A program made the position numbers and the translations under genes. Positions 15,329-23,720 of a DNA stretch of 43,441 nucleotides are shown in pieces; position 1 is the stretch's first letter; each line of letters starts with the position of its first letter. Source of the DNA: VGWB01 sp964480945 (lineage in GTDB: Bacteria > Bacteroidota > Ignavibacteria > UBA10030); assembly GCA_964480945.1 (NCBI GenBank), contig CAYZRX010000028.1, positions 1-43,441 on the forward strand, in the 5' to 3' direction. The notes beneath the pieces are model-generated. The model ran no database searches, was not told the origin of the DNA, and saw only the letters and a program-made list of their open reading frames with translations.

Positions 15329-17914
15329 ATGGCCACCGTTAGCGAAAAGATTCTGCCGGTTGATATTGAAGAAGAAATGAAGGGATCGTACATCGATTAC
15401 TCGATGTCGGTCATCGTCGCGCGAGCTCTGCCGGACGTCAGGGACGGGCTGAAGCCCGTGCACCGCCGAGTCTTGTTCGGGATGCAGGAACTCGGTCTGG
15501 CGAGCAGTCGCGCGTACAAGAAAAGTGCCCGCATCGTAGGTGAAGTTCTGGGGAAGTATCACCCCCATGGCGACGTGGCGGTGTACGACAGCATGGTTCG
15601 AATGGTACAAGAATTCTCGCTGCGCTACCCGCTCGTTGACGGCCAAGGCAACTTCGGGTCGGTTGACGGTGACTCGCCCGCAGCGATGCGGTATACGGAG
15701 GCGCGACTCTCCCGCATCGCGGAGGAGATGCTGCGCGACCTGGAGAAGAACACCGTTGAATTCACCCCTAATTTTGACGACACGCTGAAAGAACCGTCCG
15801 TCCTGCCGGCTCTCTTTCCTAACCTTCTTTGCAACGGCGCGAGCGGCATCGCGGTTGGGATGGCGACCAACATCCCGCCCCACAATTTGAACGAAGTAAT
15901 CGATGGATGTATCGCGTTGATTAAGAACGAAGAGATTTCCAACGCGGATCTCATGAAGCACATCGTGGCGCCAGACTTCCCGACGGGGGGAATCATTTAC
16001 GGTTATGAGGGGGTCAAAGAGGCTTACACGAGCGGGCGGGGCCGCCTCCTGGTTCGGGCGCGGGCGACGATTGAGACGGGGAAGGGGGACCGGCAGCGCA
16101 TCATTGTCTCAGAGCTTCCCTACATGGTCAACAAGGCGTCATTGGTGGAGAAGATTGCCGACCTTGTTAACGAGAAGAAACTCGAGGATATAACCGATGT
16201 GCGGGACGAATCCGATCGGGATGGATTGCGCATGGTGATCGAGTTGCGGCGTGACGCGAACGCCGAGGTTGTCCTGAACAACCTCTATATGCACACGCAG
16301 ATGCAGACGACCTTTGGGATTAACATGCTGGCCCTTGTTGAGGGTCGCCCGCGGGTGCTGACGCTGCGCGAGATGATTCAGAAGTTCGTCGAGCACCGGA
16401 ACGATGTGGTGGTCCGCCGCTCGAAGTTCCAGCTGGAGGAGGCCGAGAAACGGGCGCACATCCTCGAGGGGTACATCATCGCGCTTGACAACATCGACGC
16501 CGTGATCCGGCTCATCAAGCAGTCAAAAGATGTCGAGACCGCCAAAGCGGGGTTGATGAAGAAGTTCAAGCTCTCGGAGATCCAGGCGAAAGCTATCCTG
16601 GATATGCGGTTGCAGAAGCTGACGGGTCTTGAGCGGAAAAAGGTAGAGGAGGAGTACCGTGAGACCATCAAGCTTATCGAGAGGCTGAAAGCAATCCTTG
16701 CCAGCAAGAAGCTCCAGATGAAGATCATCGAGGACGAGCTGGCGGAAGTGAAGAAGAAGTACGGTGATGAGCGCCGCACGGAGATTGTCTACAAGGCGGA
16801 GGAGTTCAGCATTGAGGACATGATCGCGGAGGAGGAGGTTGTCATCACGATCAGCCATCAGGGGTTCATCAAACGCTTCCCCGTCTCGGGGTACCGGCGC
16901 CAAACACGCGGTGGAAAAGGGGTGACGGGAGCAGCAACCAAAGAAGACGACTTCCTGGAGCACATGTTCGTTGCAAGCACCCACAATTATATCCTCTTCT
17001 TCACCAACATGGGCCGCTGCTACTGGCTCAAGGTTTTTGAGATTCCCGAGGCGGGGCGCATGGCCAAAGGAAAGCCCATCAACGCCCTCATTGCGAAAGG
17101 GGTGGAGGAGAACATCAACGCGTTTATTGCCGTGCAGGAATTTGATGACAAGCACTATGTCTTTATGGTGACGCAATCGGGATTGGTGAAGAAAGTGCTC
17201 CTTACGGAATTCAGCAATCCTCGCCGCAACGGTATCACCGCGACAAACCTTCGGAAGGCGGATGCGCTCAACGACGCGAAGCTGACCGACGGAAGTCAGG
17301 ATATCATCATCGGGACGCATGAGGGCATGGCCATCAGGTTTCATGAGGACGAAGTACGCCCGATGGGGCGCACGGCGACCGGCGTTCGCGGCATCAATCT
17401 GCACAAAAAGGACAAGGTTGTCGGCGTTGTCAACCTGCGACGGAAGGGAACGACGATCCTCGTTGCAACGGATCGCGGGTATGGCAAGCGGAGCGAGGAA
17501 GGTGAATACCGCATCAGCCATCGCGGCGGCAAGGGCATCATCACGGTGAAGACCTCGGATAAGACGGGCAAGATGGTGGGCATCAAGGAGGCGGTCGACA
17601 CAGACGATGTCGTGGTCGTGACGGCAAACGGAATGATTATTCGGCAGCACGCCTCGGACATCCGCGTGGCCGGCCGGAATACGCAAGGCGTGCGCCTTAT
17701 CAGGCTTGAAGAAGGGGACGAGGTGGCCGACGTGGCGATCGTGATAGCGGAGGAAGAAGAAGAGAAGCAGCTAGCGGTGAAAGAGAAGGTGGGTCAGCGC
17801 AGCAAGAAGGAAAAGGCAGAGCCTGCTGTCACCCGAGAAACACCCGCGGACGCGGAAAACGCCCCCCGCGCTCAAGAAAAGAATCAGACCAAAAAGACGA
17901 AGAAGGGAAAATAG
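15329..17914 (+). CDS. gyrA: DNA gyrase subunit A
   Basis: Breakage-reunion subunit of gyrase, 861 residues. The catalytic Tyr is residue 122 (AMRYTEARL), the same number as in E. coli, so the quinolone-resistance region can be read directly: KYHPHGDVAVYDS gives Val83 and Asp87. The GyrA box QTRGGKG that marks true gyrase rather than topoisomerase IV is at residues 525-531, followed by the six-bladed C-terminal beta-pinwheel. The last ~55 residues are charged and Lys/Glu-rich, probably disordered. An AAGGAGG lies at 15304-15310, rather far (18 nt) from the ATG. It is the last of the rightward replication genes and converges on the DUF192 gene. Confidence 0.97.
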   Translation: MATVSEKILPVDIEEEMKGSYIDYSMSVIVARALPDVRDGLKPVHRRVLFGMQELGLASSRAYKKSARIVGEVLGKYHPHGDVAVYDSMVRMVQEFSLRYPLVDGQGNFGSVDGDSPAAMRYTEARLSRIAEEMLRDLEKNTVEFTPNFDDTLKEPSVLPALFPNLLCNGASGIAVGMATNIPPHNLNEVIDGCIALIKNEEISNADLMKHIVAPDFPTGGIIYGYEGVKEAYTSGRGRLLVRARATIETGKGDRQRIIVSELPYMVNKASLVEKIADLVNEKKLEDITDVRDESDRDGLRMVIELRRDANAEVVLNNLYMHTQMQTTFGINMLALVEGRPRVLTLREMIQKFVEHRNDVVVRRSKFQLEEAEKRAHILEGYIIALDNIDAVIRLIKQSKDVETAKAGLMKKFKLSEIQAKAILDMRLQKLTGLERKKVEEEYRETIKLIERLKAILASKKLQMKIIEDELAEVKKKYGDERRTEIVYKAEEFSIEDMIAEEEVVITISHQGFIKRFPVSGYRRQTRGGKGVTGAATKEDDFLEHMFVASTHNYILFFTNMGRCYWLKVFEIPEAGRMAKGKPINALIAKGVEENINAFIAVQEFDDKHYVFMVTQSGLVKKVLLTEFSNPRRNGITATNLRKADALNDAKLTDGSQDIIIGTHEGMAIRFHEDEVRPMGRTATGVRGINLHKKDKVVGVVNLRRKGTTILVATDRGYGKRSEEGEYRISHRGGKGIITVKTSDKTGKMVGIKEAVDTDDVVVVTANGMIIRQHASDIRVAGRNTQGVRLIRLEEGDEVADVAIVIAEEEEEKQLAVKEKVGQRSKKEKAEPAVTRETPADAENAPRAQEKNQTKKTKKGK

Positions 17915-17974
17915 AGGGGCCGTGGCAGGAAGGGGTGGATTTTCAGCGGCACCATGGCTGCAGCTCTTCAAGCA

Positions 17975-18550
17975 TTAGAGAGCCGTCCAGGAAATCCGGT
18001 CACCCACCGCTATGTGATGCGTGTCTGTAAACCCGGCGTTCACCTCTATGACGTACTTTGCCGGTCCGGTTGATGCGTAGGATCCCTCTGAGAGTGGAAT
18101 TGTGTGCTTGTGGATTGTGATGATCTGATTCTTCTCGTCTACGAAGATCATATCCAGAGAGATGAGCGTGTTCTTCATCCAAAAGGAGCGCACATCCGAG
18201 TCGCTGAAGACGAACAACATGCCCCGATTCTCGGCCATGTTCTCCCTGTACATCAAACCAACCTCCCGCTCAGATTCATCCCGCGCGATCTCGATATCGA
18301 TGGTTGTTATCAACTCCTGATGAGCGTTAAGGAAGCGTAGCTCCCCCTCCTTGTGGAATTCGTACGTTGTCACCGTCGGTGTCGGATTCGCAGCGATCCT
18401 ACCCGGGGCCTCCCCCTTGTTGGAGTCTCTTGTGAGGAGAGCGATAAGTGCGACGATCATAATGGCGACGACTCCCAAGGCCAGCCAGTTCGTCTTCTTA
18501 GGCCGGGGCCGAGATAGCGACTTTGCTTGTTTGTTGTGCTTCTTGCTCAT
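17975..18550 (-). CDS. DUF192 family protein, membrane-anchored
   Basis: Uncharacterised protein of 191 residues. A basic N-terminus is followed by one TM helix at about residues 22-40 (WLALGVVAIMIVALIALL), so the rest is probably periplasmic. The C-terminal ~120 residues form the DUF192 beta-barrel-like domain: IDIEIARDESEREVGLMYRE, NRGMLFVF, FWMKNTLISLDMIFVD, and the ending YVIEVNAGFTDTHHIAVGD. The function of DUF192 is not established. It is the last gene of the leftward group, 32 nt after the TIGR03545-type gene, and converges with gyrA across 60 nt in which I see no convincing terminator. Confidence 0.88.
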   Translation of the reverse strand: MSKKHNKQAKSLSRPRPKKTNWLALGVVAIMIVALIALLTRDSNKGEAPGRIAANPTPTVTTYEFHKEGELRFLNAHQELITTIDIEIARDESEREVGLMYRENMAENRGMLFVFSDSDVRSFWMKNTLISLDMIFVDEKNQIITIHKHTIPLSEGSYASTGPAKYVIEVNAGFTDTHHIAVGDRISWTAL

Positions 18551-18582
18551 CCGTCACGACGGTACACGTAGCGCGCGTAGGC

Positions 18583-20460
18583 CTATTGTTTCTTGAACAA
18601 CCCCTTCAACGCATCCTCCAGTTTTTTCTTTGCGGCGTCGGTCTGCTTCTTCTTTTCCTGCTCGACGCGCGTTTCCAGTTCTTTCTTCTTGGAATTGACC
18701 ATCGCCAGCTGGTTATTCAGCAAAGCCTCGTAGGAGCGGATGCGGGCCAGTGCGTCCTCTTTCTTTTGGTTGAAAAAGCCGTCAAACTCCGCTCGCTTCT
18801 CTGCAATTCGTTGGTCTATTCTCGAGCGGATTTGGTTCTGCAGGCGGGCGAGCTCGTCGCCGAGAATTCGTTTCGTTCGAGCAGCAAGCTGGTCGTCGAG
18901 GTCTGTGGAAAAAGCGACGTCAAAAGGGCCTCCAGCGTTCCACAATCGCAACTGTATACTGAACCCGGAGATCGATGCGAGCACATCACCAGCGATGCGC
19001 TCAAGATCATTCTTCGGGGGGCGATCGAAGACAAGCGTAAGGTTACGAAAATCGAGCTTCAGATTGGAGTCAAACCGGTTGCCCGGCACAGAGACCCGGG
19101 CTGAGGCGTTCAGCCTTGCATTCGTGATTTTTGAAGGGAGGAAATCGGCCCGTCCGAGAGGGAAGTCTCTCACGGGGAGCCCCGCAGCTGTTACCCTGTA
19201 ACTATCGACCGGAACGTCGGGGCGCCTGTCAAACGACGCGTCAAGGGTAAAAGAGCTCTTCCCGCCCTTCGTGCCGGAGAGAGCAATGGTCAAAGGAAAG
19301 CCCGTAAGTCGCTGGTTGTTCGTGATGTTGCGAGCTTCTCCCGTGGCGTAAAAGTAGTCGGGATTTTGTTCCCTGTCTTGGCCCCCGGAGATAAGGATTT
19401 TCTTGATCCACCATTTCGGGTAGGAACGTTCGACCGGAAAGTAGATATCCTGTCCTTCGAAACGTTTCGGCTTCTCGTACTCGGGGGTGGGCATATATTT
19501 TGGAACAGCCTGCCGGGCAAACTCTATCCATCCGAGGTAACCGGTCACCTTCTCAAGAATTTCTTTCCCCAGCAGGAGGCTCACGAGACCGCGCGTGCCG
19601 AGATCGGGCAGCCGGGCGAGGCCCTTCACCGATTCATAGTCGGCTCGCGCCAAATCTACAGTCTGCGTGGCAGAGGCGTACAAGCGGTCGAGCTGGCCGG
19701 TGATGGCAGCCCGCCGGGATTTGAAGGTCTCGTTGAGTTCGTTGACGTTCTTGTAAGCGTTGTTCACGTTGGCGATCGCAGAGGTAATACTTTCGATCGT
19801 CTTCAGCTGGTTCAGGTCAATCGCTTTGATACTCGTCTGGATGTCGGCGAACCGCTGCTTCGACTTGTCGATATCTGCAAGCGTTGAGTCCCACCGTCGG
19901 CTTGCCTCTTGGACTTGCTCCTTGAGCGAGTCGAGATGCTGAACCGTTCGAAGGTTTTGGACATTCACCAAGCTGTCAATATTCAGACCCTTCTTCAGCT
20001 TGTCCAGGTCAAAGATAGGGGTCTTTTGTGCTTCGTGCGCGATTGCCACCGTTGCTTGTGCGATCACGGACGGCGATTCCTCGGTCTCTGGCTGCGCCTT
20101 CGGTAGGGAGCCATCTGTTGAGCGCATTGTCCCAAAAACGAGGTTGTTGACCTCCATGGTTTCGACGATGTACTTGTTTCGCAAAAGCTGCCCGAAGTTA
20201 AGCGCGAAGCGCACCCTTCCCGTCTGAACAATATTTTTCCATGGATCTTTGGGGTTGGCAACCTGAAGGCGAGAGAACTCGATGGCAATGGGAGAGAGGG
20301 AGAGGTGAAGGTGGTCGATCTCGACCTTAGCTCCAACAACAGGCTCTCCAGTTGCTTCCAGCGCGGACTCAATCCAGCGATCAGCAAAAAGGTAGACCGC
20401 ACTGCAGAAAAGAAGGAGAGGGATAACTATGAAGAGGACAAATTTCTTTCGCATCGTCAT
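18583..20460 (-). CDS. TIGR03545-type envelope protein (AsmA-like N-terminus, coiled coils)
   Basis: Large protein of 625 residues. The N-terminal TM anchor (KKFVLFIVIPLLLFCSAVYLF) is followed by a segment resembling AsmA-like lipid-transfer proteins: VEIDHLHLSLSPIAIEFSRL, the VANPKDPWKNIVQTG stretch and a KYIVETMEVNNLVFG strand. A long helical coiled-coil region covers roughly residues 130-290. A second beta-rich part follows, with a charged coiled coil at the C-terminus ending in Lys/Gln repeats. The pattern matches the uncharacterised family TIGR03545, known as one half of a gene pair in bacteria with outer membranes. The start at 20460 overlaps the partner's stop by 4 nt; an upstream extension in this frame only runs antisense-free through the partner gene and is not protein-like. 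Function unknown; envelope location is inferred. Confidence 0.78.
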   Translation of the reverse strand: MTMRKKFVLFIVIPLLLFCSAVYLFADRWIESALEATGEPVVGAKVEIDHLHLSLSPIAIEFSRLQVANPKDPWKNIVQTGRVRFALNFGQLLRNKYIVETMEVNNLVFGTMRSTDGSLPKAQPETEESPSVIAQATVAIAHEAQKTPIFDLDKLKKGLNIDSLVNVQNLRTVQHLDSLKEQVQEASRRWDSTLADIDKSKQRFADIQTSIKAIDLNQLKTIESITSAIANVNNAYKNVNELNETFKSRRAAITGQLDRLYASATQTVDLARADYESVKGLARLPDLGTRGLVSLLLGKEILEKVTGYLGWIEFARQAVPKYMPTPEYEKPKRFEGQDIYFPVERSYPKWWIKKILISGGQDREQNPDYFYATGEARNITNNQRLTGFPLTIALSGTKGGKSSFTLDASFDRRPDVPVDSYRVTAAGLPVRDFPLGRADFLPSKITNARLNASARVSVPGNRFDSNLKLDFRNLTLVFDRPPKNDLERIAGDVLASISGFSIQLRLWNAGGPFDVAFSTDLDDQLAARTKRILGDELARLQNQIRSRIDQRIAEKRAEFDGFFNQKKEDALARIRSYEALLNNQLAMVNSKKKELETRVEQEKKKQTDAAKKKLEDALKGLFKKQ

Positions 20461-20981
20461 TCTGCCAGACTGCGAATTCTGTTGTACCAACGGACGAGCA
20501 TACTCTTGCTGATCACCTGGTAAATTCTCCACCGCTCTATCCGAGCACCGATATGAGTTCGGTAGGCGAGGACAAAGCGCTTCATTCCGACGTAGAGGGG
20601 AAGGAAAAGGATCAGGCCGCAAACGAAGCTTCCCATCACCACGGTATTGTTGAACCTCGTCAAAGGCGCGATAGGGGCGTTGTAGACCGAGGTCCACAAG
20701 CCGTGCAGGTCGCTGAAGTTGACGAGGAGCAAATAGCCAACCGCATGGAAGAAGGGGTCGAAAATGTAGGCTATCAGCGTGAAAAGCGTGAACGAGAGAA
20801 TTGCGGCGGAGAGGTTGACATCCAAGACGAGGATTAGAAGCCAGAGGAGGAGCCCCTGGAGCGTGAAAACAGGGGCGATACCAACCAGCGCCCCGAGCGC
20901 AAAACCGCCTGCGATCTGAACTGGCGTCTGCCCTTCCCGCAGGATCTTGACAAAATTCTTGATGATCTTAAGCCAGAACAT
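20457..20981 (-). CDS. TIGR03546/DUF2062-type small membrane protein
   Basis: Inner-membrane protein of 174 residues with about three hydrophobic segments, including GGFALGALVGIAPVFTLQG with LLLWLLILVLDVNLSAAIL, and TVVMGSFVCGLILFLPLYV. The GFALGALVGIAP motif and the later DPFFHAVGYLLL are typical of DUF2062-like proteins, specifically the TIGR03546 subgroup encoded next to TIGR03545 proteins. Its stop overlaps the ATG of that partner by 4 nt, so the two are translationally coupled. Upstream lies a 169-nt spacer after batE, which may carry its own promoter. Function unknown. Confidence 0.8.
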   Translation of the reverse strand: MFWLKIIKNFVKILREGQTPVQIAGGFALGALVGIAPVFTLQGLLLWLLILVLDVNLSAAILSFTLFTLIAYIFDPFFHAVGYLLLVNFSDLHGLWTSVYNAPIAPLTRFNNTVVMGSFVCGLILFLPLYVGMKRFVLAYRTHIGARIERWRIYQVISKSMLVRWYNRIRSLAE

Positions 20982-21150
20982 GAAACGAGTTCAAAAGTCT
21001 TGGGTTTTGAGTTTGCAGCCGGGTTGAGTCTAATGACGGGTGAAAACAAGATACGGGAAGGTGGGGAGGGATTCAAGAGGAACCAGCGAGAAGTCCAACC
21101 TCCGCTGATTGCTCATCTTAGCGAGAAGTCGGAATCCTGCACGCGCCCAA

Positions 21151-21915
21151 TCAGATCCGTTCACAATCTTCAGAGCGCACCCATCCTACCTTTCCATCGG
21201 GAAGAATAACTTTGACCCACCCCCCCACGGCGTCACTCAGCTTCACTTTGAGTCCCTCGTGAGCCACAAAAGCATCCATGCTTTGGGCATCCGGAGAGGT
21301 TTTGGCGGTCACGACGGAGACGGTAACGATGGCGTCAGTATGGGATTGAGACTGCAGCACCTGCGTGGTGAGGAGAATGCCGAGTGGGATGGCGAATGCC
21401 AGCCAGGCGAAGCTGGCCGCACGCAACAAGCGAAGCGTGCCCGGTCGGGAAGCCAGAAAGAGGCCAGCAAGAGCGCCGAAGAGAAGGATCCAACTGGCGG
21501 AGAAAAGCCAGGCGGTCGTTTGAAGCGGCAGGAGGGCGGAAAGGGTCCGCAGCCATTGGACGAAAAACAGCTCGGGCAAGGGCTCAATGCGGTCGGCCGT
21601 TTTCAGATTGGCGAGGTTGAGATTGTGTTTGATATCGGCGTCGCCCGGCGCCAGGCGTAACGCGCGCTCATAGGCAAGAATCGCCGGTGCAACTTTGCCG
21701 AGCCGGTAATAAGCGTTTCCGAGGTTGAAGTAGAGTGCGGGACTCGCGAGGCCGTGCTTGAGAATCGTCTCGTATGCCGAGGCGGCCTGCTCGAACTCAC
21801 CTGAGCGATAGTATGAGTTGCCGCGCTCGAACTCGTCGAGTGCAGTTTGTCCCCGGAGGATTTGCGGAGGCAGGAGAATGGCAAGAATCAGAAGCGAGAG
21901 GATGGAGGGCTTCAT
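21151..21915 (-). CDS. batE: BatE-like TPR and SH3 protein
   Basis: Protein of 254 residues: signal peptide (LSLLILAILLPPQILRGQ), then TPR motifs at about residues 26-100 (FERGNSYYRSGEFEQAASAYE; ALYFNLGNAYYRLGKVAPAI). Two TM helices follow at about 130-180. The C-terminal bacterial SH3 domain includes AHEGLKVKLSDAVGGWVKV and GKVGWVRSEDCERI. This TPR-TM-SH3 layout is that of BatE, the last member of the Bacteroides aerotolerance locus. Its ATG overlaps the batD stop by 4 nt. The Bat proteins are thought to act together at the inner membrane in oxidative or envelope stress; the mechanism is not known. Confidence 0.88.
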   Translation of the reverse strand: MKPSILSLLILAILLPPQILRGQTALDEFERGNSYYRSGEFEQAASAYETILKHGLASPALYFNLGNAYYRLGKVAPAILAYERALRLAPGDADIKHNLNLANLKTADRIEPLPELFFVQWLRTLSALLPLQTTAWLFSASWILLFGALAGLFLASRPGTLRLLRAASFAWLAFAIPLGILLTTQVLQSQSHTDAIVTVSVVTAKTSPDAQSMDAFVAHEGLKVKLSDAVGGWVKVILPDGKVGWVRSEDCERI

Positions 21916-23720
21916 CGCTGACCACGAAACGATTTCTCGATGTTGTTGATAACCCCGGTCGCAGTTTCCAGCAATTCGGCCCGCGCCTCTTTTGTGTCGG
22001 ACGCTGGAGCGAAACGGGAAAATTCAGCCCGGTCCATGCACGACTTCATTGCTTGAGCCGTTTCTTCGCTGACGCCGCCCCGGGCGAGCAGGATGGCCGC
22101 TTCGTCAAGCGAGAGAGACGCTTTGTCGATGTGAAGCTTGTCTTCGAGATATCCCATCAGTGCCCGGGAGATCTCAGCATGGTAGCTCTCCGTGTTCCCC
22201 TGCGAAAAAAGCTTTTTGGCTTGCTTCAGACGCTTTGTGGCTTCCTTGCCAGCTTTGGCGAAGCGCAAACGCTGGACGTTACCCGAAAGCTTCTCTTGTC
22301 TCTTGCGGAAGAGAAATGTCCCGACAAAAAGAGCGGGAGGAACAAAGAGGATAATGCCGAACCACGCGCTGCCAAAAGGAGACTCAGTGATGGGGCGCAG
22401 CTCGCCGGGTGAGAGCTTCAGATATCGAATGTCTTCGCCGAGCAAGCGAATGTCGGATTTGGCGGCAATTGTCGTGCCGCCCGCCGAGCCGCTGGCTGGC
22501 GTGACGGTGATGTCAAAACGCGGTGATCGGAGCGTGCTATAGGTGTTGCGCCGGAGGTCGAAGTACGAGAACGATATTGGCTCGATCGCCCGCTGTCCCG
22601 GGTTCCTTGGGATGATGAGATACTCTGCGATCTTCTTTCCTTTAATAATGCCTCCCTCGCGTGCAATCTCGTCGGAGATTTTAGGATCATAAGCCTCAAA
22701 GTCGGCGGGGAGCGTGGGTTTCGGGAGCGTGAGAAGCTTGATGTTGCCGGCGCCGGAAACAGTGAGTCTGAGGGTGAGAGGGTCGCCCGCCGCGACCTCT
22801 TTCTTGTCAAGGTTTGCACTGAAAGCAAAATTGCCGACGGCACCGTTAAACCCCGCGGGCGCGTTTCCCGGAAGAGGATCAACGGAGATTGTCAGGGGGT
22901 TCGACTTGAAATCCTGCTCAACCGTCTGCGTGCGTGAAAAGAACGGATCATTGAAGAACGAATCGAATGGATCGTTAGAGCGGCGCTTCGACTGAAGCTG
23001 AACGGCGCAGCGTACTTCGAGAGGGGAGACGGTCAGCTTGCCGGTCTGCGTCGGAAAGAGGGCAGTCTTTCGTATTGTGGCCACACGGTACTGTTTTCCC
23101 TCATACGTCTCTGCCGTAACGGTGGGCTGGTTGGGTTGTTCAATCTCTTCCGACCAGAAGCCCTGGTAGACCGGGGCCTTTGCGAGGTCGTACCCGGAGA
23201 CACCGATGCGGGTAAAAAGCTTGTAAGTGATGGTAACCTGTTCGCCCTGCTTCACCCGCTGCCGATCCGCGGTTGCGCGGATGAAGAGGTTGTCTCCTAC
23301 GGTCTGGTCTCCTTGTCCGGATTTCGCCGGAGCCTGGCCCTTGACGACATCAAGCTGGAGGGGCTGCGTTCGGAGCGTCGTACCAGCATAGTCGATGCTC
23401 GCCGCGCCGATCGTATATTTTCCGGGTTGGCGCGCGTAAAGGTAGTAGGAATAAGTCTGCGAGCCGGAGACCTTACCGTTAATCATTTGGACGCTTGTCG
23501 ATTGGTTTGGCCCGCTCAGGACGACAAGCTGTCCAAAATTTGGGGGTTGGAAGTTCTTCGCCCCATTTATGTCCGGACCGGACACCGTGAAGGAAACCTG
23601 AAACTGTTCGTTCGCTCCCACCGTTGTGGGATCAACAGCAGCAACGAACGTGGCATTCTGGGCGATGACAAGTGGTGTTGCGCACGACACAAGCAGTATG
23701 GCGAGTGCAAGCCCTCTCAT
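21912..23720 (-). CDS. batD: BatD-like protein (oxygen tolerance family)
   Basis: Protein of 602 residues with a signal peptide (RGLALAILLVSCATPLVIAQ). It has several Ig-like beta domains: the family opening VDPTTVGANEQFQVSFTVSG, then NQPTVTAETYEGKQYRVATI and DPLTLRLTVSGAGNIKLL. A TM helix lies at about 455-475 (WFGIILFVPPALFVGTFLF), and a cytoplasmic helical tail of about 125 residues follows. The tail has the pattern MGYLEDKLHI ... DRAEFSRFAP, similar to the tail of the single-TM protein at 26553-27518. The start codon overlaps the batBC stop by 1 nt (TAATG) and the stop overlaps batE by 4 nt. Role: probable periplasmic binding component of a MoxR/Bat complex. Confidence 0.9.
   Translation of the reverse strand: MRGLALAILLVSCATPLVIAQNATFVAAVDPTTVGANEQFQVSFTVSGPDINGAKNFQPPNFGQLVVLSGPNQSTSVQMINGKVSGSQTYSYYLYARQPGKYTIGAASIDYAGTTLRTQPLQLDVVKGQAPAKSGQGDQTVGDNLFIRATADRQRVKQGEQVTITYKLFTRIGVSGYDLAKAPVYQGFWSEEIEQPNQPTVTAETYEGKQYRVATIRKTALFPTQTGKLTVSPLEVRCAVQLQSKRRSNDPFDSFFNDPFFSRTQTVEQDFKSNPLTISVDPLPGNAPAGFNGAVGNFAFSANLDKKEVAAGDPLTLRLTVSGAGNIKLLTLPKPTLPADFEAYDPKISDEIAREGGIIKGKKIAEYLIIPRNPGQRAIEPISFSYFDLRRNTYSTLRSPRFDITVTPASGSAGGTTIAAKSDIRLLGEDIRYLKLSPGELRPITESPFGSAWFGIILFVPPALFVGTFLFRKRQEKLSGNVQRLRFAKAGKEATKRLKQAKKLFSQGNTESYHAEISRALMGYLEDKLHIDKASLSLDEAAILLARGGVSEETAQAMKSCMDRAEFSRFAPASDTKEARAELLETATGVINNIEKSFRGQR

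Noticed and set aside
20461..20697. A 79-residue N-terminal extension of the TIGR03545-type protein
   Set aside because: It overlaps the TIGR03546 gene in another frame and is not protein-like; the ATG at 20460 gives a clean TM anchor and an ATGA overlap.
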